A stretch of 64,000 bases of DNA from Aculops lycopersici (taxonomy: Eukaryota > Arthropoda > Arachnida > Trombidiformes > Eriophyidae). A program made the translations under genes and the position numbers. The notes under the pieces are model-generated. The model did no database searches. It saw only the letters and a program-made list of their open reading frames with translations, and was not told the DNA's origin. Below, one piece after another: positions 49,895 through 59,581 of the stretch. Location: NCBI GenBank assembly GCA_015350385.1, contig WNKI01000001.1:4644451-4708450 (forward strand), read 5' to 3'. Position 1 is the first letter of the stretch, and every line of letters begins with the position of its first letter.

Positions 49895-50405
49895 TCATCA
49901 TCATCATCAGCAGCAACAACCACAACAACATCTACCATTACAAGCCAGCCAACAACATCAAGCACTAGCACAGCCACCTGCCATCTTAGCGCAACAAGCT
50001 TCTGAACCGCAACAACAAGATCAACATCACCACCAACAACAACTATCACAACCTCGCGCACAAACCCAAGCTCAATCTCAGACTATACAGATCGTTGCAC
50101 AACAACAACAAGCACCGGCACAAAAGAGCAAGGATGACAATGTCAAGCCGGCGCTCGAACGAGACGAGAACCCGACCCCAATCGGGAGCGAATCTGTTGA
50201 GCTCGAAAAGTTACGAAGAAAGCGAGAGAGAAATAGACGAGCTGCTGCAAATTGTCGCAGGCGAAAGGACGAGAAGCTCAAGAAGCTCGAGGATGAGAAC
50301 ATGGAGTTACAAAAGATCATCGAGAACCTGAGGAGCACTATCGAAAATCTCAAGTCAGCCCTCGAGAATGCTGGCAAACCATCTAATTTATCTCAATATA
50401 CTTAA
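49575..50405 (+). CDS. bZIP transcription factor, AP-1/Jun-like
   Basis: A nuclear DNA-binding protein of 276 residues from the ATG at 49575. A TTG at 49557 is in frame, but no earlier ATG is. The C terminus has a basic region, RKRERNRRAAANCRRRK, with the N-x2-A-A-x2-C-R signature of the Jun/Fos/CREB group. A leucine zipper follows with heptad leucines (LEDENMEL, LQKIIENL, LRSTIENL). The central part is polyQ/His low complexity, and the N terminus carries LSPEQIKIFQDTIECL, which may be an activation or docking segment. Jun is the nearest match by basic region, but a clear Jun delta domain or JNK docking site was not recognised. A 5' exon upstream of an AG at about 49553 is possible. The gene lies 161 bp after LSM10 on the same strand, and an AATAAA follows. 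Confidence 0.82.
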
Positions 50406-50457
50406 TTGTCTCCGAATTCGTGAGAAACACGGACTATCTGAAAAATATATAATCTTA

Positions 50458-50463
50458 AATAAA
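50458..50463 (+). terminator. poly(A) signal of the bZIP gene
   Basis: AATAAA 53 bp after the bZIP stop. It is the first such hexamer downstream of LSM10 as well. Confidence 0.65.
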
Positions 50464-50472
50464 CATCTTACA

Positions 50473-50664
50473 TTACATAATTTCTCTTATGTCATCTAAA
50501 CAATCCGCGTGCTTCGTTTTGTATTCTCCATCACCAGAGCAGGTGTAGTCTATAGATTCTCCCTGTTCGGATTCATTCCATTGTAATCTTGCGATCACGG
50601 TAAAGAAACACCTATAAGCGCCATTTTCGTAACATGAATACTGCACCAGAGACATGAAGGGGTT
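50473..50664 (-). CDS. possible 3'-terminal exon of a Cys-containing secreted protein
   Basis: A 63-residue open frame preceded on the minus strand by a TTTTCAG acceptor. It starts NPFMSLVQYSC in phase 0, has four Cys (YSCYENG, YRCFF, YTCSGDG, ADCLDD) and ends at TAA 50473-50475. There is no ATG with a signal peptide nearby, so upstream exons are needed, and I could not place them. It could instead be part of the NDUFA10 3' region read by chance. Confidence 0.3.
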   Translation of the reverse strand, partial: NPFMSLVQYSCYENGAYRCFFTVIARLQWNESEQGESIDYTCSGDGEYKTKHADCLDDIREIM

Positions 50665-50832
50665 CTGAAAATTACTAAGTATAAATTCACATCAGAAGCT
50701 GGATGTGCCATTTCGATCTTACAATTTAATAACAAACAAATATTCCTCCCTAAAAGACTAAATCTAGCTCGAGTTCTTAAATTGCTCCTCGAACTTGAAA
50801 GAGGCTAACTTCGATAACTCTAATCAATTACA

Positions 50833-52089
50833 TCACTTGAATTCAGCGACTGCTTCGTATAATTTATCCTCGTAGGTACTTATTCCAAGGATACTTCGCC
50901 AATCTTTCTTGTACCTAGGGTCCGCCGAGGCTTTTAGCAAATATCCAAGATCTCCAATGTGATTTTCATAGAGCATATGTCTCAATTTTAAGTCGCCCAT
51001 TGTACAAGAATCTCCCAAACCAGCTATGTCGAAGTATGCTAGAACAGTGGCGGCTCTTATCCTGTTCCTGATTGGGTACAGACTAGTAAAATCCCAACGG
51101 ATAAGGGACTTGGTAAAGTGTGACCTCCCTTCCCAAAATTGAAATTTTGTATCGTGTTTATCATACTCCCAATTGAGTTCACTCAGGTCATCGACAACAT
51201 CCAGTATTTCATCATTAGTGGCTGGTTTTGTGTACTCATAAGTAAGAACGTTTCCATTGTGCTCATACTTCTGCATCACTTGTTCATAATTGTCCTCAAT
51301 TGCCTCTAAAAACTCTTTCGTGTGAGCTTTGCTGTTTGCAATCATGGGATCCTTTGAGTTCTTGATATTCTTCATGCAAACATCAACCGGCGTTTCCAAA
51401 TATATGGCTGCATGTGGTGGAGGTATTGTGGCGAGGCCTAGGTTCCTCATGTTATCATAGTAACAAATGTAATCGTAGAATTGCATTCCGTCATCTCTGA
51501 GGTATCCTTTTGGGAGCCAACCAACATCATGCATTGCATTAACGATTACCTTTTCTCCAAAACAAGAGCGATTAAGTACCACTCCTTGACCTGTGTTCAT
51601 CATATGTGAAACTGCCATGATGTATTGGAAAAGACGCATCCTGAATAGCCAAATTTGCATCAAAACTACGCTATGCCTATTGGGGCACTCATGGAACATT
51701 TCCCAGTCACAATGTCTCAATCTCTCGGGCAGCAATGGGTTCAATCCTCTGTAATCAAATCCGTGTTTATTCCTGTACCATCCATCCAAATCTACGGCAG
51801 GCATGTAATACATGCCAAGCTCATCGGCTAATCTTCGACAAAAGTCATCTTTTCCACATTCAATGTTTCCCTCGACAACAATGATTTTACTATTTTCATT
51901 CAACTTGTACTCAGTCCATGGGTCCATCCAGAAGTTGAGCAAGCTGATCTGTTTGGTCTTATATGGCCATTGATAAACCTTCTTGTCGGGCAATTGAGAT
52001 TTGTGGCAAATAGAAGCCTTAAGGGTCAATCCCAACAGAGGATCGTGTTTTGATTGCGCTCGACTAAGAATTCTGAATGTCGAAAGCAT
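50833..52089 (-). CDS. NDUFA10: NDUFA10 / ND-42, complex I subunit of the deoxynucleoside-kinase fold
   Basis: An accessory subunit of mitochondrial NADH:ubiquinone oxidoreductase, on the membrane arm. It is 418 residues in a single exon, with a verified ATG at 52089. A basic, Ser-containing N terminus (MLSTFRILSRAQSKH) fits a mitochondrial presequence. The P-loop region reads EGNIECGKDDF, where the Ser/Thr of a true kinase Walker A is Asp, consistent with a non-catalytic kinase fold. Conserved family features follow: YYMPAVDLDGWY, WLFRMRLFQYI, VVLNRSCFGEKV and IYLETPVDVC. The length resembles the insect ND-42 proteins. The gene diverges from a possible small peptide gene at 52197. Confidence 0.93.
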   Translation of the reverse strand: MLSTFRILSRAQSKHDPLLGLTLKASICHKSQLPDKKVYQWPYKTKQISLLNFWMDPWTEYKLNENSKIIVVEGNIECGKDDFCRRLADELGMYYMPAVDLDGWYRNKHGFDYRGLNPLLPERLRHCDWEMFHECPNRHSVVLMQIWLFRMRLFQYIMAVSHMMNTGQGVVLNRSCFGEKVIVNAMHDVGWLPKGYLRDDGMQFYDYICYYDNMRNLGLATIPPPHAAIYLETPVDVCMKNIKNSKDPMIANSKAHTKEFLEAIEDNYEQVMQKYEHNGNVLTYEYTKPATNDEILDVVDDLSELNWEYDKHDTKFQFWEGRSHFTKSLIRWDFTSLYPIRNRIRAATVLAYFDIAGLGDSCTMGDLKLRHMLYENHIGDLGYLLKASADPRYKKDWRSILGISTYEDKLYEAVAEFK

Positions 52090-52115
52090 CTTGGTCTATG
52101 CTCTAGAGAACTGCT

Positions 52116-52122
52116 TATATAA
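52116..52122 (+). promoter_or_regulatory. palindromic TATA element between divergent genes
   Basis: TTATATAA (52115-52122) reads the same on both strands. It is 75 bp before the ATG of the candidate peptide gene at 52197, a normal TATA position. It is only 27 bp before the NDUFA10 ATG, too close to serve that gene easily. Confidence 0.45.
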
Positions 52123-52196
52123 GGTGAAAGATTGAGTTTATGTTGACCTAATAGATAAAGAATTTGCTGATTAGAATAGAATAGCCCTAAAGTCTC

Positions 52197-52376
52197 ATGA
52201 TGGAACCGCAATGCAATATTTTGCTTGGTTTATTTATTTTCCTTAGCCTCAATGCGTGTGCGAGAATCTCGAGCGCCATCGGGTTGCGTGCATTCGTTAG
52301 CGCTCGAGTTCGATACGACTACCCAACACTGTATTGTAAGGTGCGCCCGGGGTCGTTGAAGCAAGTTGGACAATAG
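52197..52376 (+). CDS. candidate small secreted peptide, 59 residues
   Basis: An ATG-initiated frame (two tandem ATGs at 52197 and 52200) encodes a good signal peptide (CNILLGLFIFLSLNACA) and a short basic tail with RYDYPTLYCKVRPG, ending at TAG 52374-52376. A TATA box lies at 52116. A strong alternative structure uses the GTAAGG donor at 52336 and the TTCTTAG acceptor ending at 52413, a 78-bp intron. It gives 54 residues with a different C terminus (LYFHLIRCYV) and a stop near 52439. No family was recognised. It might be a peptide hormone or antimicrobial peptide, but no processing motif is clear. Confidence 0.45.
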   Translation: MMEPQCNILLGLFIFLSLNACARISSAIGLRAFVSARVRYDYPTLYCKVRPGSLKQVGQ

Positions 52377-52477
52377 ATGTATATTGAAAGTTTCAATGTC
52401 TTTTTATTCTTAGTTCATCTAATTAGATGTTACGTCTGATGACTATCATGTTAGACAGTATGCTTCTCAATTAGATT

Positions 52478-53691
52478 TTACTCGTCTGCATCATCTGGGG
52501 ATTCCGTTGACTCCTCGCTCGCCGGTAGGCATCCGATCATGTCCAAGGTCAGATCTTCGAGTTTTGTATCATCGGTGCAAGCAAAGTTTATTATATTTAG
52601 AGAATACTCTCGCTCCAACTCTATCAGCCATCTGAATAAATCACAATCATTGCAACTGAATGGGTTTTCTGATGTAATGTGTGCAGGTTTCGGTTATGAC
52701 GATGATTAGTTTCAGAACTATTTGTAGAGCTTGACACAGAAGTGGACTCAAGATATGCATATACTTACCATCAACATCGATAACAGTGTTATTCAATAAT
52801 AACGGGCTAAAGACTAACTCGTCCAGATAAGTTAGATTGTTTTTAGATAAATCTAACCCATGAGGATGATTATCTCCAAACGCGTCCACTGCAATTTTAT
52901 CAATCTTGTTGCCCCTCAAGGAGACCTAGAGTCGGAGTATGAGGATAGGGATTAGCGTCTGATTTTGCGAGCACTTCAGTTGTGGTATGTTTATCTCCTA
53001 CTTTGAAAGATGAACTTACCATTAAATTTCGGGAAGTCGATCTAACATACAGGCTATTGGATTCGACTTCCTTAAGAACATTGCGGGACAAATCTATCAG
53101 AGAAACTCCGTATAGCTCTGAAAAGGCATAAGGTTGAATGTTGCTTATTTCATTGTGCGATAGGTCAATAGATTCCAATGTATCACTCGGTGGGAAGGTA
53201 CTCGATTCTAATACAGTTAATTTGTTATGTCCTAAACCTAATTGCTTCAATTTCCTCATTTGCCTCAGGTCACCAAAGGGGAACTTGCTGATCTGATTTC
53301 TTGCAAGACTAAGGGATTGGAGCGTCTTTGTAGCTTCGCCAAAAGCTCCTGTCTCAACTTGTTCAATTTGATTGAGGTCCAAGTACAAATCCCTAATGAT
53401 ATACTCGCCAAATGAGTCCGATTTTAATGCTGTTAAATTGGTTTGAAATATCCAAACTCGTCGAATGGCTTTACGCTCGGCCGGTGCCCGGAAGACGCGA
53501 GCCAAACCGGAATTGTTTAATCGGAGACACTGGAGACCCTCGTCGTCGCAGGTGCATGGTTTAATATCATTGGCATCGGGGCAAACAGATAGCGCAATCG
53601 GAACCAAAGCTAGGATTAGAATTGCTACAGTGGGAATCAAAGTTTCTCTTGTCTGATTCAATCTAATATTGCTTCTCTCTTTCGAGTACAT
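52478..53691 (-). CDS. secreted leucine-rich-repeat protein, three exons
   Basis: An extracellular LRR protein of 339 residues. Exons on the minus strand are 53691-53020, 52925-52769 and 52668-52478, with GTAAGT donors and TAG or CAG acceptors, in phases 0 and 1. The ATG at 53691 is chosen because an N-terminal signal anchor or peptide follows (TLIPTVAILILALVPIALS), and the farther upstream frame start is TTG. After it comes an N-terminal Cys cap (CPDANDIKPCTCDDEGLQC), then about six repeats (LYLDLNQIEQV, LSLARNQISKF, LGLGHNKLTVL, IDLSHNEISNI, IDLSRNVLKEV, LDLSKNNLTYL), and a C-terminal cap (ENPFSCNDCDLFRWL). It ends in an acidic tail with no membrane segment. The cap style matches arthropod proteins often labelled oplophorus-luciferin monooxygenase non-catalytic subunit-like; a luciferase role is not implied. 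Confidence 0.88.
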
Positions 53692-53898
53692 AATGTGAAA
53701 ATTTTGTGTTTTCTCTTTGAGTTTTCTGGTCTTAGAAAACAATTGATTGATTCTTCTATTGGTGCCAGAAGAGTTGGATTTTAACAACTACCACTAGCAA
53801 GACAATCGAAGGGAACTAAAAGGAGGAGAGTTTTGGATTGGGTTTAGGTGACAAAAAGTTGCCTGACAAAAAGGGTGCTACTGACTAAACATTGGCGG

Positions 53899-54079
53899 TT
53901 ATGAGGCAAGGTATAATTTGTCGAGTTCATGCACAAAGCAACATTGCAACAATCTTCTCTCTCGCATGTTAACATATTCAAGTTCATGGCAAGCGGTTTT
54001 TATATCGATTCCCTGATCGTTGTAGTCATCATTGTGCTTATTACTATTAAGGGAAAAAACTTGATTATCAATTGTCTCT
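53899..54079 (-). CDS. possible 3'-terminal exon of a small Cys-containing protein
   Basis: A long pyrimidine tract and CGCAG acceptor on the minus strand precede an open frame with TACHELEYVNM and LLQCCFVHELDKL, ending at TAA near 53899. No in-frame ATG precedes it, so upstream exons would be needed. The acceptor is strong, the coding call is weak. Confidence 0.3.
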
Positions 54080-56589
54080 CTGCGTAGGAAGAGAAAGATA
54101 CAGAGATAGAGAGAAATCGAGATGGTAGCGCAATGTAACAAGTGGTATTATTGGCTTTAAATAAGGCGCCACTTCATTCGTTAGTTTAGTAGTATCGAGT
54201 ACTTTACTGCTGCAGAAAGTATATTGTATTTGTAGTTGTTCATACATGAAAATGACGATCCCAAACGATGATTATGCCAACGAAGCCCAAACACCATCGG
54301 CTTATAACTGATGTGGTGATAATCACGATCATCGTTACTCTTAGTTAGATATTATGATCAAAGTTGCCACTTGGAATATCAATGGAGATAATAACGCTTT
54401 AACTCAAACTTGTCATGGTGAATTGCTAATTGCAGTTAGCTGACTGAATTGCCAACCATCGAGCGAGTTGGTTGGTTAGCTAGCTAGCTGGCTGGTTTGT
54501 TTAATGTTGGCGACTAAAGTGATGAAGTTGAGCCGGTTCTTATTCTGCAATCATTTCCGCTTTCACACGTCACATGTGTTTCCATTGGAATTGAGAGGCA
54601 AGAGGGCTAGCTAGCCTGCTATCTAGTATTAGATGGATTGAGAGCCTTCCTCAAATTCAATTCGTCACGAAGCTAGCTCTCGATGTCTCCATTACTATTT
54701 CTGTGGTGGTGGTTGTTGTTGTTGTTGTTTTTGTTGCGCGATCAAGTGGTTGTGGTAAAGGAAGCTCACTTAACTCACTCAATTTGAAACTGACGTAACC
54801 TAAAATGATATACAATACCCTTCCAATGGTTGAGTTTGGCGACTTGAAGATGAGAACTCTTGGCTCAAGTTCATTGTCGCCACATGTTATCTACCCTCAA
54901 GTAGCAGTTCAAGTTGTATTATGGCGCGATCATTGTCGTGGTCCATAGTTCGTGGTATTCAGCTACCACTATTCACGACCATCTCCTTAGCTAGCCGATA
55001 ATCGACCCTGGAAACTGAAATGCTTTCCCACTTTCATTCTTTCTTTCTTTCTGGTGAATGCTATTAATTCTGAGAACAAAACATCCGAGCAAACAACTGT
55101 AGATGTACCATGAGGACACCTAATCTTGAAAGATTGACTTGAGCCCGCAGTGGGCCTCTTGATGTCATTACCTAACATTCTTGTTTACTTGCGCAAGCTC
55201 CTGGTGGTTGAAACAACCTCAACAAAAAATCCACGAGAGAGAGGGGATATAATTGTCGTGATTGCAGCTCTCTTTTTTGTGAATATATGGGTATATTTAC
55301 GCAGGGATCAGCAAACAGGAACCAAAATTTCAAGTAGTGATTAATCATTTATGAGTCTGGATAGATAAGCGCTAAACACATTTGGATTCTGTCTAACCAA
55401 CTGGCCAAGTCTATTATTCCACAAACGTCTCGTTCTACAAACACTTGTTGAGTCTCATCAACCGGGCACACGAGAGACGCGTGCCCTCTTGACTCCAGAC
55501 ACACTACTTTTTGCCAGCGAAGAGTTCATTGTGTTGAGACATCAATTAAGGTGCTAGTAATTACTACTTGTTAGCATGTCCATATTCCCATATCATTGTC
55601 GCGCCACCGGAGGGTTATTAGGTTGCATATCTTTATCATGGAGGATCTAGAAAAAAAATTAGACTCACAAACACACTCAAAACATGAGATTGTGCAACAG
55701 CCACTTGCTGTTTATTTGTGGCATCAGCATAGTGTATATTCATTTGGTTACTTTTACCAACTAGACAATAATAAACATTTTCTCTACTCCTGGAGGACCT
55801 CTAACCATTAGGACAGGATGCACATGAGGAGTAATTGTCGTTGGTAAATCATAGTCAGGATATTGAACGACTAGTGCGACTCGCACTGAGCGAGAAATAA
55901 CAGGTATGCAAGTAGGACAGAGACAGTGGTAGCAGCTGCAACTACAACTACAACAAGTTGCTCTGTCAGTTCTATTAGAGTCACACTGACTAAAGCCGTC
56001 AACCATCTTGCTCACACGTTTGAACTCGCGCAGGTTAATTAGCCCTCGAGCTCGGCACAGGTTGGCGCGCTACGCAGATGCTCAAAAAGTCTAGAAGTAA
56101 ATAAACAAACAAACAAAAAGACACACATCAACAGCAACCACCACCGGAGTGGGAAGTACGACGAGACAGCCATTGATAATTAGCGTCATTTTTCACTGTT
56201 TGGTAATGTACTCCACGCCACCTAGACAGAGAAAGGTCGATACAGACGCAGGAAACACGCAATTCCCGTGTAATTTAAGTCGTTTTGCCTCAAGTTGCTC
56301 GTGGCAAATGGAGTTAAACGGGTTGAGTGCGACGCCTATACCATGGAGAAATTACATGGACATAACTTAGGGTAGACCAGCTTGGTGAATAATTACGAGG
56401 TTTTGCACGTAGCTTGAATTGGTTGGGAACGTCTGAGAAGAAAAATCTCAAGACACTCCCAGTTTCTTGTGGCTCACCACTGGGTCTGATGGACCTCGAT
56501 GCCGTCAATGGGTCGTCGCAGTAGATGGTGATGATGATGACGACGACAAGGGTAGAGCGTTACCGGCTATCAAATCTCACGATCCTGGG
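54080..56589. other. non-coding interval
   Basis: About 2.5 kb without a supportable gene. There is a (GTT)n tract near 54711-54735, and several frames under 85 codons have no domain or signal peptide. Confidence 0.5.
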
Positions 56590-56596
56590 TATATAA
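56590..56596 (+). promoter_or_regulatory. TATA box of the Gly/Arg/Asp-rich secreted gene
   Basis: TATATAA lies about 125-131 bp upstream of the ATG at 56721. Confidence 0.6.
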
Positions 56597-56720
56597 GCGA
56601 GCTTGAAGAGATAATGATCATGTCATTTGCATATCAAGTCGCTCGCGCAAAGCTAACATATCGAGAGAAAGGGAAACCAATTCTTAAAGATCGAGTAAAA
56701 CTAAACTAGACTAAACAAAG

Positions 56721-57815
56721 ATGAGATTTATCAATTCAAGAATTGTGTTGCTAGTGCTAGTGTTGGGCCTGATTCTGGTCATTGGTCAGTCTGAGGCCCA
56801 AGGCCGAAGGGGTTTACGTAAACAGGCGACCAGTGATCAGGATCTAGAGTCAGGTGTTGGTGAGGAGCAACCTGTTGTGCCAGCAAGACGTTCGCGTGGC
56901 GGAAGCTCAGCCTCAAGAAGATATGCAGACGAAGAAGAAGATACCTCATCCAACTCGGCAGCCTCCAATACGACAGACGATCAAGCCGATGCCGACCATT
57001 CAAGATCAAGCGGAAGTCGTAGAGAGTCACGCCGGAGGTACGACGACGAGGATAGGCCAGTGCGATCGGGTAGACGAGGATCAAGAAGAAACAGTAGAAG
57101 GAGCAACAACAATGCAAACTTCAACGGTCTTACAGATAGCTTCCCGTCGGCCGCATTTGGCGCCGGTTTCGGTGCCGCCGTTAGTGGTGGCCGTGGAAGG
57201 GGACCAACTCAAGCCTTTGGCGTGGGCTTAGCTCAAGCTGGAGGCGGGAACGCACTGGCAGGTGGTTTTGGAGGCGGCCTTGCCAACGGCGGCTACGGAG
57301 GAAACAGCAATCGGGGAAACAACTACGACGACGACGACGATAGCGACTACGATTCAGGACGGTGAGTTGATCTAACAAGAACAAATAGTTGAATTTAATT
57401 TAAACCCTTTGATTATCTCACGGACTAACAAATTTGTAGTGCAAAATCCAAACTATCCACAAAATGTATGATGCTACAGCTCGTACAATCGCCGTGGGCA
57501 CGCGTACAGAGATTGATAGATTGCTCTGGTAACAAGGAGCACGAAGACAACGTGTCATCGAACAAGGACAACAAAAACAAGGAGCTCGGCACTTCGGATA
57601 GCGAAATCAAAGAGGTTAGCTCGGTGGTCAGCTCGCAGTCGTCTGATAAGCCAGGAGAGTGGCATACCAGCAAAGTGGTTAGAAGGGGTGACGGAATTGT
57701 AGTCGCATCTTCGTCCTACTCATCTACTGGTGGTGCTAACTCCGATTCCGTTTCAAGTAACGACGACAATGATGACGAGGTTGCAGAGGATGACGATGGC
57801 GACAACGACTATTGA
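56721..57815 (+). CDS. secreted low-complexity Gly/Arg/Asp-rich protein
   Basis: A 338-residue predicted secreted protein. The exons are 56721-57361 and 57440-57815, with a GTGAGT donor and TTTGTAG acceptor, phase 2, completing an Arg codon. The signal peptide is INSRIVLLVLVLGLILVIGQSEA. The mature chain alternates Arg/Ser-rich stretches (RRSRGGSS, SRRESRRRYDD), a Gly/Ala-rich centre (FGAGFGAAVSGGRGRG, GGFGGGLANGGYGG) and acidic ends (YDDDDDSDYDSG, NDDNDDEVAEDDDGD). Such composition suits a matrix, cuticle, silk-like or adhesive protein, but no family was recognised. There are only a few Cys, all in exon 2. A TATA box and an AATAAA flank it. Confidence 0.75.
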
Positions 57816-57861
57816 TTTTAGAATCAACTTGGATACTATTTCTGACAGTGAATTGATCTAA

Positions 57862-57867
57862 AATAAA
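57862..57867 (+). terminator. poly(A) signal of the Gly/Arg/Asp-rich gene
   Basis: AATAAA about 47 bp past the stop codon. Confidence 0.65.
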
Positions 57868-58078
57868 TGATCGATTTAAGAGATCACCAATATATAATGA
57901 CAAGACCAAAACGATTTACAGTATTGTTTTAGTCTACCCAAGCTCAATATATTGATTACATTGATGGAGTTTTCCTGGTAGCTGTGTAACTGGACGAGAC
58001 GTCTTGAGATCCAATTGTATTTCACTTGATGAGATTACAACAGTCAAAGTAAACATAAGAGTAATTTAGTCCAGTTGC

Positions 58079-58954
58079 TTAGATGTAACCCAACAACTTG
58101 TACCTGGCATGCATTGCTTCAATATAATTCTTGACTCCAGCACGAACATTGTTATCGTTCATGACTTTCTCGTACCAGTTGTTGAATTCAGACTTGAATC
58201 TAACTCGATCTTTGGCTTGTAACTCGACATATTTTCTCTTGGTTTGCTCATCAAAAGTTCTATACTTGGCAAATAATTCACTAAACACCGAGGACGAAGT
58301 TTTCGATTTGAACTGCTCCTTAACATCATCCTTGAGGCACATCTCGGCACAATATAAGTTGGCTGCGTTTCTCGGCAAAACAGGAGGCTTAAGCTTGTTG
58401 ACTTCCTTCTTGATTCTGTTGAGTCGTTTGGATTCTTTAGTCTGTTCCAACTGACTTCGTTGTTCGTCAGTGAGAGATTGCTCGTAGGAGACTCTCGATT
58501 TTAGGTAGTCTTCGTGTAGTTGATCGTACATTTGGTGATACTTGGAGACATCACTAGAATTGTATTCCTTAGCAAGAGAACTGATGAGTTGAGTGGCCGT
58601 TGCGTCTGGATTTCTTCTTAGATACTCGTCCCTACGATCAGATACAAACAATAACCAGGGAGTCTTGGGCTTCTTCGGTGGAGGGGGTACCTCGATTTGC
58701 TGAATAGCAGACTTTTTCCTTGTCTGGATCGCAACAGCCGCTTGCTTAACACTGTTATTGATGGCAATCGATCTCATTTGATGCATATTGATGCTACTGT
58801 TATTACTGTTACAAACGGTCTGGTCGGATTCATGCTTCTTGCTTAGAAAGGCTGAATTGGATCCAACTTGACCTGCGGCTATCGGGGCCACATTCCGTAA
58901 ACTAAGTAAGGATGCAAATTTCATGGACAACATCTCGAGTGCTGTTTTAATCAT
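58079..58954 (-). CDS. TFAM: TFAM, mitochondrial transcription factor A
   Basis: An HMG-box protein that packages mtDNA and activates mitochondrial transcription. It is 291 residues in a single exon, with a verified ATG at 58954. The N terminus has a basic, hydroxylated presequence-like stretch. HMG box 1 covers residues about 94-160 (PKKPKTPWLLFVSDRRDEY...NPDATATQLISSLAKEYN), a basic linker follows, and HMG box 2 covers about 189-262 (KPPVLPRNAANLYCAEM...FNNWYEKV). Two boxes in tandem with a short basic tail match TFAM (human 246 aa). Strong divergence in box 2 is usual for the family. It lies on the same strand as, and 627 bp after, the OPRT gene. Confidence 0.88.
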   Translation of the reverse strand: MIKTALEMLSMKFASLLSLRNVAPIAAGQVGSNSAFLSKKHESDQTVCNSNNSSINMHQMRSIAINNSVKQAAVAIQTRKKSAIQQIEVPPPPKKPKTPWLLFVSDRRDEYLRRNPDATATQLISSLAKEYNSSDVSKYHQMYDQLHEDYLKSRVSYEQSLTDEQRSQLEQTKESKRLNRIKKEVNKLKPPVLPRNAANLYCAEMCLKDDVKEQFKSKTSSSVFSELFAKYRTFDEQTKRKYVELQAKDRVRFKSEFNNWYEKVMNDNNVRAGVKNYIEAMHARYKLLGYI

Positions 58955-59581
58955 TTATTACTATTCAATATAAATATATGGACATGTATATGTCTTAGAT
59001 TTGAAGGTGATGGGGGTAATATTATTTAGTTTGTGGGATAGAATCTGGCCAATGATCGTGAGGAGTCTGATTCATCACAAGAAATAAACAATCGCTGCCG
59101 TTTATTATGTTCTACTTGCGCGAGCTTTTGTTGATGTTGCTGTCGCGCGCTTTCGTTCGCATGAGCTGACAATGTGCAAATCTAAAAGCGCTGGCCTCAA
59201 ATCCTGTCTCCCCTAGTATTTGGCATTAATCGATGCAAATGAGCAGTGAGAGGAGCAGTCGACCCAAAAGCGTACAAACTAGACAGTTTCTTATTGCTAA
59301 CTGATATGATTGAATTAGAATGAATAGACATGCCGACAAGAGACCTACGAGAAGTACAATTTCTAATTTTTGATCAAGATTTTGGTAGAATTTATATAAG
59401 ATGTGGTTTTCAGGGCCTTTGAGAATCTTTGATAGGGTCAGGAGGGGCTCCTAGTGAGTAAAACAAAAATACTGCTTGAATTGATTGCATGGCAACTGGG
59501 ATGTGTAATGTTCAGATCGAGAATTGCCCAAGATAGATTCCTGAGGACAGATTTGCTAGGTTGTGCTAATGATCTCGATAT
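58955..59581. other. OPRT-TFAM spacer
   Basis: Contains the TFAM promoter and the OPRT 3' UTR. I see no OMP decarboxylase signature (the DRKFADIG-type motif) in any frame, and the gap is too short for that domain of about 250 residues. Confidence 0.6.

Noticed and set aside
49822..50377. Minus-strand frames opposite the bZIP gene
   Set aside because: Antisense shadows of the polyQ and basic-region codons.
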